A stretch of 49,434 nt of DNA, taken from CAIKZD01 sp041675165. GTDB lineage: Bacteria; Patescibacteriota; Minisyncoccia; Moranbacterales; UBA2206. Positions 47,518 to 49,434 of this stretch are shown here, piece after piece. The notes under the pieces are model-generated. The model was not told where the DNA came from, made no database searches, and saw nothing but the letters and a program-made list of their open reading frames with translations. Positions within the stretch are counted from its first letter, which is position 1; each line of letters opens with the position of its first letter. A program made the translations under genes and the position numbers. The stretch covers positions 1 through 49,434 of the forward strand of contig JBAYUI010000006.1 in the NCBI GenBank assembly GCA_041675165.1, in the 5' to 3' direction.

Positions 47518-48390
47518 TTAGAGCGTAATGATGGCCAGACGCCATTTCCCGGCCAAGTCTTTTCGGAATTCAAGCTTGGCTCCGGAGAAGTATCGGCGGA
47601 TCAGCTTTCGCATCGGAGCTTTTTGTTCCGGACTGATTTCGGCATAACAGGTGACGTGCGATGAGCAAATTGCTTTTTGTAATGTTTTGATCTGCTGGAA
47701 TAATTCTTCATAGTGGGCTAAGCCTTCCTTGGGAGAATAGAGAGCGGACTTCGGTTCATATTTCTTCACTGTCGGTAAGGTTGCATTGTAAATTTCTCTT
47801 GAAAGATAGGGCAAGTTAGCCAGAACTATCGTTCTGGAATTTCTAATTTCTAATTTTGAATTTTTAATGAATGGCTCTAATAAATTTCCACGGAGGAATT
47901 TTATTTTTCCAGCCACATTATTTTTCTTGGCGTTGCGCTTGGCGATGCGCAAGGCTTCGGCAGAAATATCAATAGCGAAGAATTTTAAATCCGTGTTTAA
48001 ATTTTTTGCGATTGAAATAATTATATTTCCCGAGCCTGTTCCAATGTCAATAATACTTTCAACTTTAGACTTTAGACTTTCAACTTCTGCCAGAGCCTCC
48101 TCAACCATCAATTCGGTCTCAGGACGAGGGATGAGGGTGGCAGGGGATACGAGGAAGGGGAGGCCGAAAAACTCCCTGAAACCCAAAATATAGGCCAAGG
48201 GCTCTTCGCGTTGTCGACGCGTAATTTTTAATTCTAAATTTTTAATTTTTAACGGCGAAAGCTCATATTCTGGGTGTGTCAACACGAATTCGCGGGGTTT
48301 TTTAAGAATATATGCGATCAAAAGCTCCAGATCGAGTCGATCGATCCGGCTGGCATATTTCTTTAGGATGTCGGCGATAGTGATTTTCAT
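47518..48390 (-). CDS. prmC: Peptide chain release factor N5-glutamine methyltransferase
   Basis: A 290-residue SAM methyltransferase that modifies the GGQ glutamine of release factors. Motifs are an N-terminal helical domain ending REEPLAYILGFREFFGL, LIPRPETELMVEEAL, IDIGTGSGNIIISIAK and the substrate motif NLPYLS where most members have NPPY. Segments such as KNSKLEIRNSR, KIKNLELKI and ESLKSKVES are encoded by AT-rich iterated words like those in the intergenic hairpins. The ATG at 48390 is used; a TTG two codons earlier is also in frame. It lies 7 bases after the recombinase gene. Confidence 0.94.
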   Translation of the reverse strand: MKITIADILKKYASRIDRLDLELLIAYILKKPREFVLTHPEYELSPLKIKNLELKITRRQREEPLAYILGFREFFGLPFLVSPATLIPRPETELMVEEALAEVESLKSKVESIIDIGTGSGNIIISIAKNLNTDLKFFAIDISAEALRIAKRNAKKNNVAGKIKFLRGNLLEPFIKNSKLEIRNSRTIVLANLPYLSREIYNATLPTVKKYEPKSALYSPKEGLAHYEELFQQIKTLQKAICSSHVTCYAEISPEQKAPMRKLIRRYFSGAKLEFRKDLAGKWRLAIITL

Positions 48391-48397
48391 ATACAAG

Positions 48398-49234
48398 TCA
48401 GTCCAGAGGACTTTTTATGGTTTGTAAATTTGTATTGGCCACTTTGGTATATATTTGTGTGGTCTCTAGCCGGGCGTGTCCCAGAAGTTCTTGGATATAA
48501 CGTATGCTAGTGCCAGCTTCCAAGAGATGGGTGGCGAAAGAGTGGCGCAGGCTATGGCAAGTGGCTGGTTTTTTGATGCCGGATTTTTGCAAGGCTTCTG
48601 TAAAAACTTTTTGTGCTGTTCGTTCCGTTAGCTTACCGCCTCGATCACTTTCAAAAATATAATCATTGGAATCTTTGTTTTTCACGTATCTTTGCAAAAC
48701 AGCGATCATTTTTTCTGATAAAATAGTCATCCTGTCTTTGGCACCTTTGGCTTGACGGACGCGGAGCAAGCGGCTTTCAAAATCCAAGTCCTTGACCTTG
48801 CAGTTTACAACCTCAGAGACGCGCAGCCCCGATGAATACATCAGTCCTAAGAGAAGTTTATGTTTCACGTTTTGAATGGTGCCTAAGATTTTTTTCACTT
48901 CTTCCTTGGTGAGGGTTTCTGGCAGTCTCTTTGGACATTTGGCGCGCGGGATATTGGCAAAAAAATGACGGCAAAGGATTTTTTCAAAATAGAGTTTGAA
49001 AGCGCTATAGGCGCCATTGAGGGTCGAAGCAGAAGAGTTTTTATCAGCCAAATTCTCCAAATATCCTCGAATATCATCAGAATTGACAGTTTTGGGATTT
49101 TTGTTTGAATATTTGAGCAGATCCGTGATATAATGCAAATAGGATTTGATAGTTTTCGGACTGAATTTTCTCAGTTTCATTTCTTGCTTGAGTTTCAAGA
49201 TCGGGTCTTGGCTTGGATAGTAACTTTCATTCAT
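48398..49234 (-). CDS. Tyrosine recombinase, XerC/XerD-like
   Basis: A 278-residue site-specific recombinase. An N-terminal SAM-like core-binding domain (about 10-100) precedes the catalytic domain with Arg in SSGLRVSEV, Lys in AKGAKDRMT, HxxR in HSLRHSFATHLLE, His in ELLGHARLETT and the nucleophile Tyr in QIYTKV. All catalytic residues are present. It could be the chromosome-dimer Xer enzyme or an integrase; it lacks the extra segment typical of integron IntI. A 21-base inverted repeat lies just upstream of its promoter. Confidence 0.92.
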   Translation of the reverse strand: MNESYYPSQDPILKLKQEMKLRKFSPKTIKSYLHYITDLLKYSNKNPKTVNSDDIRGYLENLADKNSSASTLNGAYSAFKLYFEKILCRHFFANIPRAKCPKRLPETLTKEEVKKILGTIQNVKHKLLLGLMYSSGLRVSEVVNCKVKDLDFESRLLRVRQAKGAKDRMTILSEKMIAVLQRYVKNKDSNDYIFESDRGGKLTERTAQKVFTEALQKSGIKKPATCHSLRHSFATHLLEAGTSIRYIQELLGHARLETTQIYTKVANTNLQTIKSPLD

Positions 49235-49264
49235 AACGCTTTATGATTTAAAGTTTACACCCAA

Positions 49265-49293
49265 ATTTTAGCAGAACAAAAACCAAAAATCAA
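49265..49293 (-). promoter_or_regulatory. promoter of the recombinase-prmC operon
   Basis: On the minus strand: TTGATT (49293-49288), a 17-base spacer, TAAAAT (49270-49265). Confidence 0.6.
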
Positions 49294-49311
49294 TTGGTAC
49301 GTATATAAAGA

Positions 49312-49422
49312 GTTGGACGAAATATTGCCGATAATTATTCCATAAAAAATTGTTTGAGATGATAAAAAAGTATCCCGAATTAAAAAAGTCGGCTATTGAA
49401 AATCGGCAACACATCGTCCAAC
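49312..49422. repeat. 21-base imperfect inverted repeat near the recombinase
   Basis: The arm GTTGGACGAAATATTGCCGA (49312-49332) pairs with ATCGGCAACACATCGTCCAA (49402-49422) with three mismatches over 21 bases and about 69 bases between. The outer ends, GTTGGAC and GTCCAAC, are exact complements. Confidence 0.65.
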
Positions 49423-49434
49423 ACCGAATATCTG
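49359..49434 (+). CDS. possible partial ORF at the window end
   Basis: An ATG at 49359 opens a frame of 25 codons (MIKKYPELKKSAIENRQHIV then QHRIS) that runs off the window. It looks protein-like but has no Shine-Dalgarno, and the right arm of the inverted repeat lies inside it. I cannot identify it. Confidence 0.3.
   Translation, partial: MIKKYPELKKSAIENRQHIVQHRIS

Noticed and set aside
49312..49422. Integron attC site
   Set aside because: The outer GTTGGAC and GTCCAAC fit the GTTRRRY/RYYYAAC consensus but in the reverse order for an attC, and the recombinase lacks the IntI-specific segment.
1..49434. Recoding of TGA (code 25, as in Gracilibacteria)
   Set aside because: Several certain genes end in TGA (for example at 18805-18807), and tryptophan is TGG throughout.

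Overview
The window looks like a chromosome fragment of an ultra-small bacterium of the Candidate Phyla Radiation (Patescibacteria), most likely from the Parcubacteria side and perhaps Moranbacteria-like. The evidence is the gene content and style: a split and minimised ribonucleotide reductase, a short SMC, ComEC and its metallo-beta-lactamase domain as separate genes, the mraZ-rsmH-ftsL-PBP-murF cluster, several conserved genes I know only from this group, very few biosynthetic genes, and most starts without a Shine-Dalgarno sequence. TGA is used as a stop and tryptophan is TGG, so the recoded Gracilibacteria and Absconditabacteria are excluded. The phylum-level placement is inference.

Layout. 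1-4033: four surface or secreted proteins, namely a Gly/Cys-rich small protein, two tandem membrane-anchored proteins with a degenerate C39-like domain and TPRs, and a TPR protein with a Cys-rich tail. 4043-8188: anaerobic deoxynucleotide synthesis. nrdR, with an NrdR box in its promoter, is followed by nrdD without its glycyl-radical domain, by a separate small gene carrying that domain, and by nrdG. 8213-11190: a dispersed repeat, two small genes, and split comEC. 11389-17708: rpmF, nusB, rnc, a hinge-less smc, a half-size TSUP exporter, rpsP, rplJ and rplL. 17884-20477: a zinc/manganese ABC transporter. 20603-24261: small genes with their own promoters, plus tRNA-Gln and dnaX on the minus strand. 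24385-30539: a VanZ/C39 fusion, a GtrA-like protein, a lineage protein, a LUD protein, an ICMT-like protein and typA. 30607-33365: a REP-associated transposase framed by its own palindromes, then two lineage proteins. 33487-38735: the start of the division and wall cluster under an MraZ-controlled promoter. 38746-40456: a Fic protein island. 40457-45952: a regulator, rmuC, a membrane protein, a processive-type glycosyltransferase, a polyprenyl-phosphate sugar-1-phosphate transferase and a DUF192 protein. 46084-49434: a LysM-like anchored protein, a histone-H1-like basic protein, prmC, a tyrosine recombinase and a terminal inverted repeat.

How it fits together. The wall genes, glycosyltransferases and VanZ-like, GtrA-like, LysM-like and C39-like proteins describe cell-envelope construction. 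The nrd genes supply dNTPs without oxygen, and ComEC implies DNA uptake that could feed an organism with few biosynthetic routes. The most unusual feature is the two-polypeptide class III ribonucleotide reductase, whose glycyl-radical subunit carries a lysine-rich histone-H1-like tail. The second theme is the very large amount of short-word, hairpin-forming repeat DNA. It lies between genes and, in several places, in frame inside them.
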